Source: Janibacter limosus
GTDB lineage: Bacteria; Actinomycetota; Actinomycetes; Actinomycetales; Dermatophilaceae
Direction: 5' to 3'
Assembly: GCF_004295485.1 (NCBI RefSeq)
Contig: NZ_CP036164.1
Location: 3,038,001 to 3,102,000 of the forward strand
DNA: 64,000 nt
Made by a program: the position numbers and the translations under genes. Every line of letters starts with the position of its first letter. The first letter of the stretch is position 1. The notes below the pieces were generated by a model. It did not search any database. It was not told where the DNA came from and was given only the letters and a program-made list of their open reading frames with translations. This document shows, piece by piece, positions 35,140 to 43,290 of this stretch.

Positions 35140-35748
35140 ATGGCACCTGAGCAGAGCGAGTGGATGCGGATCGTCGCGGAGGACCCCCACCACTCCCAGT
35201 GGTACATCGACCGTTTCCGCGAGATGGCCGCGCGAGGCCATGACCTCGACGGCGAGGCCCGCCTCGTCGACGCGATGCTCCCGCGCAGGGCCCGGGTCCT
35301 CGACGCCGGCTGCGGTCCCGGCCGAGTCGGCGGCCGGCTGCACGAGCTCGGCCACGACGTCACCGGCGCCGACGTCGACCCCGCCCTCGTCGCCGCCGCG
35401 CAGGAGGACCACCCGGGTCCCCGCTGGGTCGTCAGCGACCTGTCCTCGCTCGACCTGCGCGACGACAACGGGGAGCGGACTCCCTTCGACCTCATCGTGT
35501 GCGCGGGCAATGTCATGACCTTCCTCGCGCCGAGCACCCGCGGGGATGTGCTGGCCGGCTTCGCCGACCACCTCGCGGAGGGAGGGCGCGCGGTCATCGG
35601 CTTCGGCGCGGACCGCGGCTATGCCTTCGACGATTTCCTCTCGGACGCGACCGAGGCGGGCCTGCACGAGCAGGTCCGCCTCGGTGGGTGGGCTCTGGAG
35701 CCCTGGACCCAGGACGCTGGCTTCATGCTCAGCATCCTGGGCCGCTGA
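35140..35748 (+). CDS. SAM-dependent methyltransferase (class I)
   Basis: A 202-aa class I methyltransferase. Motif I VLDAGCGPGRVGGRLHELGHDVTGADVD binds SAM, motif II is WVVSDLSSLDL, then FDLIVCAGNVMTFL. N-terminal helices WYIDRFREMAARGHDLDGEARLVDA. Substrate not predictable. ATG 35140 follows a short spacer after REP copy 8. Confidence 0.88.
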   Translation: MAPEQSEWMRIVAEDPHHSQWYIDRFREMAARGHDLDGEARLVDAMLPRRARVLDAGCGPGRVGGRLHELGHDVTGADVDPALVAAAQEDHPGPRWVVSDLSSLDLRDDNGERTPFDLIVCAGNVMTFLAPSTRGDVLAGFADHLAEGGRAVIGFGADRGYAFDDFLSDATEAGLHEQVRLGGWALEPWTQDAGFMLSILGR

Positions 35749-35751
35749 GCG

Positions 35752-36286
35752 TCAGGCGGCGGGCCGCCCCTGCAGGACCCGCCAGGTGTAGGCGGTCGCG
35801 ATGGACATCACCGGCGTGACGACCAGGAAGCCGATGCCGCAGGTGCAGATCGCCAGGATGCTCAGGCCGATCGCGACGAGCATCAGCAGGAGGTTCTCGC
35901 CCAGGTGGTCCTTGACGAAGGTGAAGCTCGCGCCGAGGGCGTCGGTGGCCGAGCGCCCCTCGAGGACCGCGTAGTTGGTGTAGTAGAGCAGGAACAGCAC
36001 GATGATCCCGGGGATGATGCACAGGACGAACCCGATGGTCGTCGCGACCCACATGATCAGTCCGGCCAGGAGCGCCTGGCCCCACGGGATGCGGCTGAAC
36101 ATCGCACCGAAGGACGTGCGTCCGGTGTCGACGACGTCGAGCGCACCGCGCACCAGCGCCAGGCCGAGGGCCCACGAGACGAAGCCGGTGACGAAGCTGC
36201 TGGTGAGGCTGGCGATCTGCGTCTTGACGAAGTCGTCCGGCAGGCCCGTCGCCGGGTCGACCTCGCTGCCCGTGTTGAACGGATCT
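35752..36286 (-). pseudogene. Polytopic membrane protein, 5'-truncated
   Basis: Stop at 35752; reading upstream, the frame is protein-like back to about 36286 (PFNTGSEVDPATGLPDDFVKTQIASL...WALGLALVRGALDVVDTGRTSF...) and then meets a stop just beyond the junction. About four hydrophobic helices remain (LIMWVATTIGFVLCIIPGII, LLLMLVAIGLSILAICTCGIGFLV), resembling DUF975/YciC-like integral proteins. The N-terminus is gone. A residual internal GTG at 36153 could initiate a 133-aa fragment. The break coincides with the 5' truncation of the divergent symporter gene. Confidence 0.7.
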
Positions 36287-37782
36287 GGGCCTCATCGATG
36301 TACGCCTCGGTCACCTCCGGCTACACCTACGGCATCTCCGGACCGATCCACTACGGGCTGTGGGGCGCCCTGATGATCCTCTTCATCTACCCCTTCGGCC
36401 GGCGGATCCGCAAGGTCGCCCCCAACGCGCACACCCTCGCCGAGGTCATGCGCGCCCGGCACGGTCGCTCGAGCCAGCTGATGCTCGCGATCTCCAACGT
36501 CCTCGGCAGCGTCATCTCGCTGATGTCCAACTTCATCGCCGGTGGCGCGCTCATCGCGATGCTCTCCCCCCTGAGCTTCATCCAGGGCGTGATCATGATC
36601 GCGGCCGGCGTGCTGCTCTACACGGTCTGGTCCGGATTCCGCGCGTCCGTGCTCACCGACTTCGCGCAGGTCGTCGCCATGCTGCTCGCGGTGGTCATCC
36701 TCGTGCCGACCTTCTTCTTCCTCCTCGGTGGCCCCGACCTGCTGCGTGAGGGCGCCGGCAACCTCACGCCGCACCAGGCCGACTTCTTCTCCTCCGACGC
36801 CTTCCTGCGTCAGGGCGCCCCCTACATCGCGGCCGTCCTCGCCTATGCCATCGGCAACCAGACGATCGCGCAGCGGCTCTTCGCGGTGCGTGAGGACCTC
36901 ATCAAGCCGACCTTCATCACGGCCACGATCGGCTATGGCGCCACCATCATCGGCATCGGCATGCTGGGCGTGCTCGCTCTCTACTCCGGCATCACCCCCG
37001 CGGGGGGCGACCCGAACAACCTGCTGCCGCAGCTGGCCGCGACCCACCTGGCGACCCCGCTGATCGTCGTCTTCTTCGTCATGATCATCGGCTCCCTGTC
37101 CTCGACGGCCGACTCCGACCTCGCTGCCCTGTCCTCGATCGTCATGACCGACATCTACGGCGAGCGGGCCCGCCGCGAGGGCCGGATCAACCCCAGGACG
37201 ATGCTGCTCATCGGCCGTCTGACGATGGTGGTCGCCACCGTCGCCGCAGTGCTCTTCGCGGCGCTGGAGCTCAACATCCTCGACCTGCTCGTCTTCGTCG
37301 GAGCGATGTGGGGCTGCCTCGTCTTCCCCGTCATCGCCTCCTTCTACTGGACCCGGATCACCAACTCGGCCTTCACCGTCTCGGTGCTCGTCGCCTTCGC
37401 GATCTTCCTGCCGGTGCGCTTCTCCTGGCTGCCCCAGCACGGCGCCCTGGACCTCGTCATCGACGTGGTGGGCATCATCGGGGCCGGCATCGTCATCGGC
37501 CTGATGGCCTTCGGCTTCTTCGGTCCCAAGGTGGGCATGGTCGTCGGGACGCTCTTCGCGGTGGGGGTCGCCCCCTTCGCCATCGGGGTGATCTCGCAGT
37601 ACCCGCCCCTCGCCGGATCGCTGATCGCCTACGCCGTCTCGACGATCGTCTGCATCGCCATGTCGCTGATGTCGCGACGAGAGCCCTTCGACTTCGACCT
37701 CATCGCCGCGCGGACCGCTGACTTCACCGACGACGAGCCGGACGTCGACCGCGACGGCGACCTCGCGCCCGCCCACTCCTGA
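36286..37782 (+). pseudogene. Sodium:solute symporter (SSS) family, 5'-truncated
   Basis: About 498 residues of an SSS transporter beginning abruptly at WASSMYASVTSGYTYGISG, which in full-length relatives lies inside the second or third helix. The canonical N-terminal region of roughly 60-90 residues and any start region are missing. The rest is intact (HTLAEVMRARHG, LSSTADSDLAALSS, ten or more helices, acidic C-tail). The first in-frame ATG (36298) has no Shine-Dalgarno. The start falls in DNA antisense to another truncated gene, so a deletion joined both. The small-subunit gene downstream is intact. Confidence 0.75.
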
Positions 37783-37797
37783 CCGGAAGGACCCCGC

Positions 37798-37929
37798 ATG
37801 TCCATCACAGCACTGACCGTCTACGTCCTCATCTGGCCCGTCATCGTGGCCGTCATCCTCGCCGTCCTCTGCGTCGGCTTCCACAAGGAGTGGCGCGCGG
37901 CGAAGAAGGAAGGCCGCCGGATCATCTGA
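37798..37929 (+). CDS. Putative transporter small subunit (43 aa, one TM helix)
   Basis: A 43-aa protein, MSITALTVYVLIWPVIVAV then ILAVLCVGFHKEWRAAKKEGRRII: one transmembrane helix and a basic cytosolic tail. It lies 15 bp after the symporter stop with GGAAGGA seven bases upstream of ATG 37798. This matches the small accessory subunits that accompany many actinobacterial SSS-family symporters. Too short for most gene callers. Confidence 0.75.
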   Translation: MSITALTVYVLIWPVIVAVILAVLCVGFHKEWRAAKKEGRRII

Positions 37930-37968
37930 TCGGCGGTGCCTGACGCCGTCAGCGGGTATGACGGCGTC

Positions 37969-38964
37969 ATGCGGCACAGCAGCCCGGACGAGCCGGGGAT
38001 CACCCGACGTCGGCGGGGGCGTGGCTTCAGCCACCACCTGCCCTCCGGCCGGCTCGTCGATGCGGCCACCCGCGAGCGCATCGACGCGCTGGCGGTGCCG
38101 CCCGCGTGGCGCGAGGTGTGGATCTGCACCGACCCCGCCGCGCACCTGCTGGCGACCGGCGTCGACGACGCCGGTCGCACCCAGTACCTCTACCACCCGC
38201 GGTGGCGGGCAGCCCGCGACCGCGAGAAGTTCGACCGCGTCCTCGAGCTCGCCCCGCTCCTGCCGCGGATGCGTCGCCGGCTGCGCACCGACCTGGGCGC
38301 TCGCGGCCCCACCCGGGACCGGGTCGCCGCGGCTGCCCTGTGGCTGCTCGACACGGGCCGGCTGCGGGTCGGGTCCACCGCCTACGAGGCGGACCACGGG
38401 ACGCACGGGGTGACCACGCTGCTCACCGACCACGTGCACGACGCCGGGTCGGGCGTCGAGCTGGAGTTCCCGGCGAAGGGAGGGCAGCGCGCCCGCGTCG
38501 TCGTCACCGACGAGGACGTCGTGCGGACCCTGCGGGCGCTGCGTCGCGCAGGGCGCAGGGGCGAGCACCTGCTCCGGTGGCGCGACGGGTCGACCTGGCA
38601 GGACCTGGGCGCCGCTGCGGTCGGCGACCGCTTCCGCACACTCGTCGGCGACGCCCACACGGTCAAGGACCTGCGCACGTGGGCCGCCACGGTCACCGCG
38701 GCCGAGTCGCTGGCGGCCTCCTCGTGGGCGGGGGTCGAGGTCGAGGAGGCCGTGCGTCTCGCCGTGGAGGCAGCGGCCGACTCCCTCGGGGACACGGTCA
38801 CCGTCGCCCGCGACAGCTATGTCGACCCGCGGCTGCTCGACGCCCACCGCGACGGGCGCAGCGTCCGACCCTGCCGCGGCGCGCCGCTGGACCACAGCGA
38901 CGCGGTCCGACGACGCGTGGAGCGCGAGCTGGTGGAGCTGCTGACCGGCCGCGAGGTCCGCTGA
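37969..38964 (+). CDS. DNA topoisomerase IB (poxvirus-like)
   Basis: A 331-aa bacterial type IB topoisomerase, relaxing supercoils through a 3'-phosphotyrosyl intermediate. N-terminal GITRRRRGRGFSHH..., then catalytic Arg131 (LDTGRLRVGS), Lys170 (EFPAKGGQRA), Arg236 (VKDLRTWAAT) and nucleophile Tyr284 (RDSYVDPRLL). Usual length. ATG 37969 preferred; a GTG at 37936 is in frame but adds non-homologous residues. The 3' end is followed by a short direct repeat (GCTGAGGGTC twice). Confidence 0.92.
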   Translation: MRHSSPDEPGITRRRRGRGFSHHLPSGRLVDAATRERIDALAVPPAWREVWICTDPAAHLLATGVDDAGRTQYLYHPRWRAARDREKFDRVLELAPLLPRMRRRLRTDLGARGPTRDRVAAAALWLLDTGRLRVGSTAYEADHGTHGVTTLLTDHVHDAGSGVELEFPAKGGQRARVVVTDEDVVRTLRALRRAGRRGEHLLRWRDGSTWQDLGAAAVGDRFRTLVGDAHTVKDLRTWAATVTAAESLAASSWAGVEVEEAVRLAVEAAADSLGDTVTVARDSYVDPRLLDAHRDGRSVRPCRGAPLDHSDAVRRRVERELVELLTGREVR

Positions 38965-39014
38965 GGGTCGCTGAGGGTCCGCTGACGCATGTCCGACCGC
39001 ACCCGGGGTAGGTC

Positions 39015-39113
39015 ATGGGCATGATCGAAGGGTGGCCTCTGGGCCTCGGCTGGCTGATCCTGCTGGTGCTCGTGGGCACCTTGGCGTGGTTCGTCCTGCG
39101 GAGGCAGCGATGA
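39015..39113 (+). CDS. 32-aa single-pass membrane peptide
   Basis: MGMIEGWPLGLGWLILLVLV then GTLAWFVLRRQR: one hydrophobic helix with a positive-inside C-terminus. GGGGTAGG precedes ATG 39015, and its stop overlaps the start of the lipoprotein gene (ATGA). The coupling and composition suggest a real small protein associated with the lipoprotein/NRAMP-like cluster. No family recognised. Confidence 0.55.
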   Translation: MGMIEGWPLGLGWLILLVLVGTLAWFVLRRQR

Positions 39114-39562
39114 GCTCCCGCGAGTGGGCCAGGGCGCTCGCCGCGGGTCTCCTGACGGTGGCGCTGTCCGGCTGTGTCACCCCGGCGCTGGACTCGGGAG
39201 CCTTCCGGCAGAACGCGCGCGCGGCCGTGGGGTCGGGCCTGTCCGAGACGGCCACCGCGACCCTGACGGTCGAGATGGTCCTGCGCGACCGGGTCACGTC
39301 CACCGTCGCCGACACCAGTCTCAGCACCTGCGAGGACGCCATCGGTCCCATCGAGGACAGCTTCGGCAAGGTGCAGCCTCCGCACGGCGGGGACGACTCC
39401 CTTCGCACGGACGTCCTCGACACCCTGGGTGACGCCGACGACGCCATCGCCGATGCGCGGATCGCCGCCCGGCGTGATGACGCGAGCAGGCTGCGGCAGG
39501 CCCTGACCGATCTGCGGTCGGTGACCACGGACTTCGAGCAGCTCAAGCAGGACCTGGGATGA
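39110..39562 (+). CDS. Small lipoprotein, unknown function
   Basis: A 150-aa exported protein. N-terminal signal ends in the lipobox LSGC (Cys22), so it should be acylated and anchored outside the membrane. The mature part is helical and acidic with many Asp/Ala residues (LGDADDAIADARIAARRDDAS) and two further cysteines absent except in LSTCED. Starts overlapping the 32-aa peptide gene and ends overlapping the NRAMP-like gene (ATGA), so all three are coupled. Confidence 0.8.
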   Translation: MSSREWARALAAGLLTVALSGCVTPALDSGAFRQNARAAVGSGLSETATATLTVEMVLRDRVTSTVADTSLSTCEDAIGPIEDSFGKVQPPHGGDDSLRTDVLDTLGDADDAIADARIAARRDDASRLRQALTDLRSVTTDFEQLKQDLG

Positions 39563-40788
39563 AGAAGGTCCTCGGTCTCCTCCTCGGTCTGCTCACCGCC
39601 ATCGGGGGATTCGTCGACATCGGTGACATCGTCACGGCCGGCGTCGTCGGGTCCCGCTTCGGCCTGTCGCTCACTTGGGTCCTGGTCCTCGGCACCTTCA
39701 GCATCTGCGTCTTCGCGGAGATGAGCGGGCGGGTCGCCGCGGTGAGCGGGCGGCCCACCTTCGACCTCATCCGCGAGCGCTTCGGACCGCGCGTGGGGCT
39801 GCTCAACCTCATCGGCTCCATGGCCGTCACGCTGCTGACCTTCATCGCCGAGATCGGTGGCGTCGCCCTCGCGCTGCAGCTGGCGACGAGCGTCAACCCC
39901 TACCTGTGGATCCCGGTCGTCGCGGCCGCGCTCTGGTTGGTCTTCTGGCGGGTGAAGTTCTCCGCCCTGGAGAACACCTTCGGCCTCGGAGGCCTGGCGC
40001 TCATCGTCTTCGCGGTCGCGGTGTGGCAGCTCTCGCCGGACTGGTCGCAGCTGTGGCACGAGGCCTCCCGGGCCGCGATGCCGCAGCCGGAGGGCATCCC
40101 CACCTACTGGTACTACGCGATCGCCATCTTCGGCGCGACGATGACCCCCTACGAGGTCTTCTTCTTCTCCTCCGGCGGGGTCGAGGAGGGCTGGCGGCCC
40201 AAGGACATCCCGATGATGCGCGGCAACGTCCTCATCGGATTCCCCCTGGGCGCGCTGCTCTCGCTGGCCATCACGGCCTGCGCCGCCATCGTCTTCCTCC
40301 CCCTGTCCGTCGAGGTCGGCGAGCTGAGCCAGACGGTGCTGCCCGTCGGCATCGCCTTCGGCAAGATCGGCATCGCGATCGCGCTGCTCGGGCTCTTCGC
40401 CGCGACCTTCGGCGCTGCCTGCGAGACCGGGCTGTCGGTGGGCTACAGCGCCTGCCAGTACTTCGGCTGGCAGTGGGGCAAGTTCGTCGAGCCGATGCGG
40501 GCCACGCGCTTCCACACGATCCTGCTCCTGCTGTGCATCATCGGGCCCGGGGTGCTGCTGACGACGGTCGACCCGATCATGGTCACCGAGTACTCCGTGG
40601 TCTTCAGCGCGATCGCCCTGCCGCTGACCTACCTCCCGATCCTCATCGTGGCCAACGACCGCACGTACATGGGCGACCACGCCAACGGGTGGCTGGCCAA
40701 CGTGCTCGGCACGGCCGTGCTCGTCCCGGTCCTCGTGGCCTCGGCGGCCGCGATCCCGCTGATGATCGTGACGAGGGTGGGGCAGTGA
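39559..40788 (+). CDS. Divergent NRAMP-family membrane transporter
   Basis: A 409-aa LeuT-fold transporter with about 11 helices, recognisably NRAMP (FGPRVGLLNLIGSMAVTLLTFIAEIGGVALAL; ACETGLSVGYSACQYFGWQWG). The metal-binding signatures are altered: helix 1 has DIGD (20-23) in place of DPGN, and helix 6 has TPYE (196-199) in place of the MPH motif. It therefore may not carry Mn/Fe by the canonical site. Overlaps the lipoprotein gene upstream and is followed at once by the PRC-barrel gene. Confidence 0.85.
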   Translation: MKKVLGLLLGLLTAIGGFVDIGDIVTAGVVGSRFGLSLTWVLVLGTFSICVFAEMSGRVAAVSGRPTFDLIRERFGPRVGLLNLIGSMAVTLLTFIAEIGGVALALQLATSVNPYLWIPVVAAALWLVFWRVKFSALENTFGLGGLALIVFAVAVWQLSPDWSQLWHEASRAAMPQPEGIPTYWYYAIAIFGATMTPYEVFFFSSGGVEEGWRPKDIPMMRGNVLIGFPLGALLSLAITACAAIVFLPLSVEVGELSQTVLPVGIAFGKIGIAIALLGLFAATFGAACETGLSVGYSACQYFGWQWGKFVEPMRATRFHTILLLLCIIGPGVLLTTVDPIMVTEYSVVFSAIALPLTYLPILIVANDRTYMGDHANGWLANVLGTAVLVPVLVASAAAIPLMIVTRVGQ

Positions 40789-40790
40789 CC

Positions 40791-41615
40791 ATGGCCGACA
40801 CGACCGGCGCGCGCACCTTCGACGGCAGCATCCTCATCCGCCTGCTCGACCATCAGATCGTCGACGGCGAGGGACGACTCATCGGCAAGGTCGACGACCT
40901 CGCGCTGCGCGAGGACGGGGACGAGCTCGTCGTCGAGTGGCTCATGGTGGGGCCGGCCGCGCTCGCTCCCCGCTATCCCGGTGTCCTGGGTCGGTGGGGG
41001 TGGGCCGTCTGGCGACGTCTCAACGACCCGGACGACCCGGGTGTCGTCATGGTCCCCGTGTCCGAGATCCAGGAGATCAGGTCCGACGTCGTGGTGGGCG
41101 AGGCCGCCCGTGACGCCCTGCTGGCGTCCTTCGGCCTCGAGAACTGGTTGCGCCGCAACCTGATCGGCCGCATCCCCGGGGCGAAGGGGGCCGACCACGT
41201 CAGCGGGGAGGACGTGGACCCGCCGTCGTGGGCCCGCACGGAGCGGCCGGACGTGCCCGAGCGCGCACGCGCGGGTGGGACGCACCGCCTGACCGAGCTG
41301 CTCGGCATGACGGTGCACCGCCACGACAGCACCCCGCGACACTGCATCACCGACCTGCATGGGCAGGGCACGCCGGACGGAGCGGGGATCCGGCTCACCA
41401 AGGTGCTCGTGGGTCCGCGGCTCGCGGGGTCGAAGCTCGGGTACTCGTCGGACGAGCAGGACGGTCCGCGGGCGATCAGCTGGATCATCGACCGGCTGCA
41501 CCGCACCGCGCACTGGCACGAGTGGTCCGACCTGCGGTCCGTCTCGTGGGCGGAGGGGTACGTCGAGATGGACCCGCACGACGAGGGACGGTTGGGAGCG
41601 TCGGCCACCGGGTAA
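40791..41615 (+). CDS. PRC-barrel domain protein
   Basis: A 274-aa cytosolic protein with a PRC-barrel-like opening (RLLDHQIVDGEGRLIGKVDDLALREDGDELVVEWLMVGPAAL) and a second related beta segment after residue 175 (GGTHRLTELLGMTVHRHDSTPRHCITDLHGQG). PRC barrels bind RNA or protein surfaces. ATG 40791 has GTGGGG nine bases upstream; a GTG at 40785 overlapping the NRAMP stop is possible. The association with NRAMP-like genes suggests a regulatory or scaffolding role, which is inference. Confidence 0.78.
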   Translation: MADTTGARTFDGSILIRLLDHQIVDGEGRLIGKVDDLALREDGDELVVEWLMVGPAALAPRYPGVLGRWGWAVWRRLNDPDDPGVVMVPVSEIQEIRSDVVVGEAARDALLASFGLENWLRRNLIGRIPGAKGADHVSGEDVDPPSWARTERPDVPERARAGGTHRLTELLGMTVHRHDSTPRHCITDLHGQGTPDGAGIRLTKVLVGPRLAGSKLGYSSDEQDGPRAISWIIDRLHRTAHWHEWSDLRSVSWAEGYVEMDPHDEGRLGASATG

Positions 41616-41646
41616 CGCAGCCCTACCCGATGCCGAGGAGGCAACG

Positions 41647-42831
41647 ATGAAGGCCGTGACCTGGCAGGCCCCCGAGACCCTCGAGGTCGTCGACGTCCCC
41701 GACCCGCAGATCGAGGAGCCGACCGACGCGATCGTGCGGGTGACGTCGACCGCGATCTGTGGCTCGGACCTGCACCTCTACGGGGTGCTCGCGCCCTACC
41801 TGCAGTCCGGGGACGTCCTCGGCCACGAGGCCATGGGCATCGTCGAGGAGGTCGGCAGCGAGACCGGCGACCTCGCCGTCGGTGACCGGGTGGTCGTGCC
41901 CTTCAACATCTCGTGCGGGCACTGCTGGATGTGCCGTCGTGGTCTGCAGTCGCAGTGCGAGACGACCCAGGTGAGGGAGCAGGCCAAAGGGGCGGCACTC
42001 TTCGGCTACTCGAGCCTCTACGGCTCCGTCCCGGGTGGGCAGGCGGAGTACCTGCGGGTGCCGCAGGCGCACTACGGGCCGGTGCGGCTACCGCAGACCG
42101 GGACCGACGAGCGCTACCTCTACCTCTCCGACGTGCTGCCCACCGCGTGGCAGGCGGCGCGCTACGCCGATGTCGGCGACGGCGACACCGTCGTCGTCAT
42201 GGGTCTGGGCCCGATCGGTCAGATGACTGCGCGATCCGCTCTGCAGCAGGGCGCCGAGCGGGTCATCGGTGTCGACCTCGTCGACGAGCGGCTCGCGATG
42301 GCCGCCGCGCACGGCATGGAGACGGTGGACGTGCGCACGGTCGACGACCTCCCTTCGACCATCGCCGAGATGACCGACGGTCGCGGCGCCGACCGGGTCG
42401 TCGATGCCGTCGGGATGGAGGCGCACGGCAACCCGGTCGCCGAGCGGGTCATCGGCGCCACGAGCCGGATGCCGAAGCCCTTGGCCCGCAAGGCCATCGA
42501 GACCGTCGGGATCGACCGGCTCAAGGTGCTGCACCAGTGCTTCGACGTGGTGCGCCGCGGCGGCACGGTGTCGCTGAGCGGCGTGTACGGCGGCATGGCC
42601 GACCCGATGCCGCTGATGAAGATGTTCGACAAGCAGGTGACCGTGCGGATGGGCCAGGCCAATGTCCGTCGGTGGACCGACGAGCTGCTCGAGGTGGTCT
42701 CGCGCGAGGAGGACGTCTTCGACGTCGAGGGGCTGGCCACGCACCGCGTCCCGCTCGCCGACGCGCCGGAGGCCTACCGCACCTTCCGCGACAAGGCGGA
42801 CGGCTGCATCAAGGTCGTGCTCACGCCCTGA
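41647..42831 (+). CDS. Zinc-dependent alcohol/formaldehyde dehydrogenase (MDR family)
   Basis: A 394-aa MDR enzyme of the glutathione-independent formaldehyde dehydrogenase-like branch. Catalytic-zinc ligands Cys38 (AICGSDLHLYG), His60-Glu61 (LGHEAMG); structural-zinc cysteines in ISCGHCWMCRRGLQSQCE; cofactor fold VVVMGLGPIGQMTA. The long middle insertion (GSVPGGQAEYLRVPQAHYGPVRLP) is typical of the subgroup. GAGGAGG precedes ATG 41647. 31 bp after the PRC-barrel gene, so possibly the last gene of that transcript; a perfect hairpin follows. Confidence 0.9.
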   Translation: MKAVTWQAPETLEVVDVPDPQIEEPTDAIVRVTSTAICGSDLHLYGVLAPYLQSGDVLGHEAMGIVEEVGSETGDLAVGDRVVVPFNISCGHCWMCRRGLQSQCETTQVREQAKGAALFGYSSLYGSVPGGQAEYLRVPQAHYGPVRLPQTGTDERYLYLSDVLPTAWQAARYADVGDGDTVVVMGLGPIGQMTARSALQQGAERVIGVDLVDERLAMAAAHGMETVDVRTVDDLPSTIAEMTDGRGADRVVDAVGMEAHGNPVAERVIGATSRMPKPLARKAIETVGIDRLKVLHQCFDVVRRGGTVSLSGVYGGMADPMPLMKMFDKQVTVRMGQANVRRWTDELLEVVSREEDVFDVEGLATHRVPLADAPEAYRTFRDKADGCIKVVLTP

Positions 42832-42849
42832 CCGCAGCCCACCGAGACC

Positions 42850-42886
42850 GCGACGACGCGCACGGGGACAGGGTGCGCGTCGTCGC
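42850..42886. terminator. Perfect 14-bp stem-loop terminator
   Basis: GCGACGACGCGCAC / GTGCGCGTCGTCGC around a 9-nt loop, 18 bp after the dehydrogenase stop. Confidence 0.8.
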
Positions 42887-42992
42887 CCTCGCTCTGCGTG
42901 GCCGTGGCCTCATCGGCCGGTCAGCCCGTGGCGCCGAGCTGACGCGGGGGCCGCAGCCCGAGTGCGGCTCACGCGAGCACCTCGCCCGGGAG

Positions 42993-43103
42993 CTACCTGC
43001 GGGTACGACGTGCAACCAGTCGCGGTCGAGCGCGCCCGACCCCTGGATTGCCGGGCCACCGTCCTCGCCCAGCCACACAAGTGCACGTCGTACCCGCAGG
43101 TAG
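42993..43103. repeat. 111-bp inverted-repeat element, copy 1
   Basis: Perfect 22-bp inverted repeats (42993-43014 and 43082-43103; core TACCTGCGGGTACGACGTGC) flank a 67-bp interior with no open frame. A second copy with the same ends but an apparently unrelated interior is at 54661-54768. The 42832-43290 gap otherwise holds the terminator before it and the iron box after it. Confidence 0.85.
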
Positions 43104-43232
43104 ATGAGCGGAAGGCCGGGTGGCGCGGGAAGGCCGGTGCACGTCGGCGCTGGTGAGGGGTGTCGCGAGGCGGCACGGCGGCGGTGAGATCGGGTGCCGC
43201 GTCGCTCGACGAGCGAAGCCGTCGTCGAGCAG

Positions 43233-43275
43233 TTAGGTTAGGGCAGCCATACCTTAGTTAGGTAACCCTCACTTA
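43233..43275 (+). promoter_or_regulatory. Candidate DtxR/IdeR iron boxes upstream of desA
   Basis: TTAGGTTAGGGCAGCCATA (43233-43251) and TTAGGTAACCCTCACTTA (43258-43275) each match the left half of the actinobacterial iron box TTAGGTTAGSCTAACCTAA well and the right half weakly. Located 16-58 bp before the desA GTG. Iron-loaded DtxR/IdeR would repress the siderophore genes. Confidence 0.75.
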
Positions 43276-43290
43276 TCAGGAGACCGCCCG

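Noticed and set aside
36153..36153. GTG as the authentic start of the membrane protein fragment
   Set aside because: The same frame remains protein-like for a further ~45 codons upstream up to the junction, so the GTG is internal.
36292..38895. 867-codon minus-strand open frame
   Set aside because: Low-complexity Asp/Gly/Arg/His shadow of the symporter and topoisomerase genes; no domain visible.
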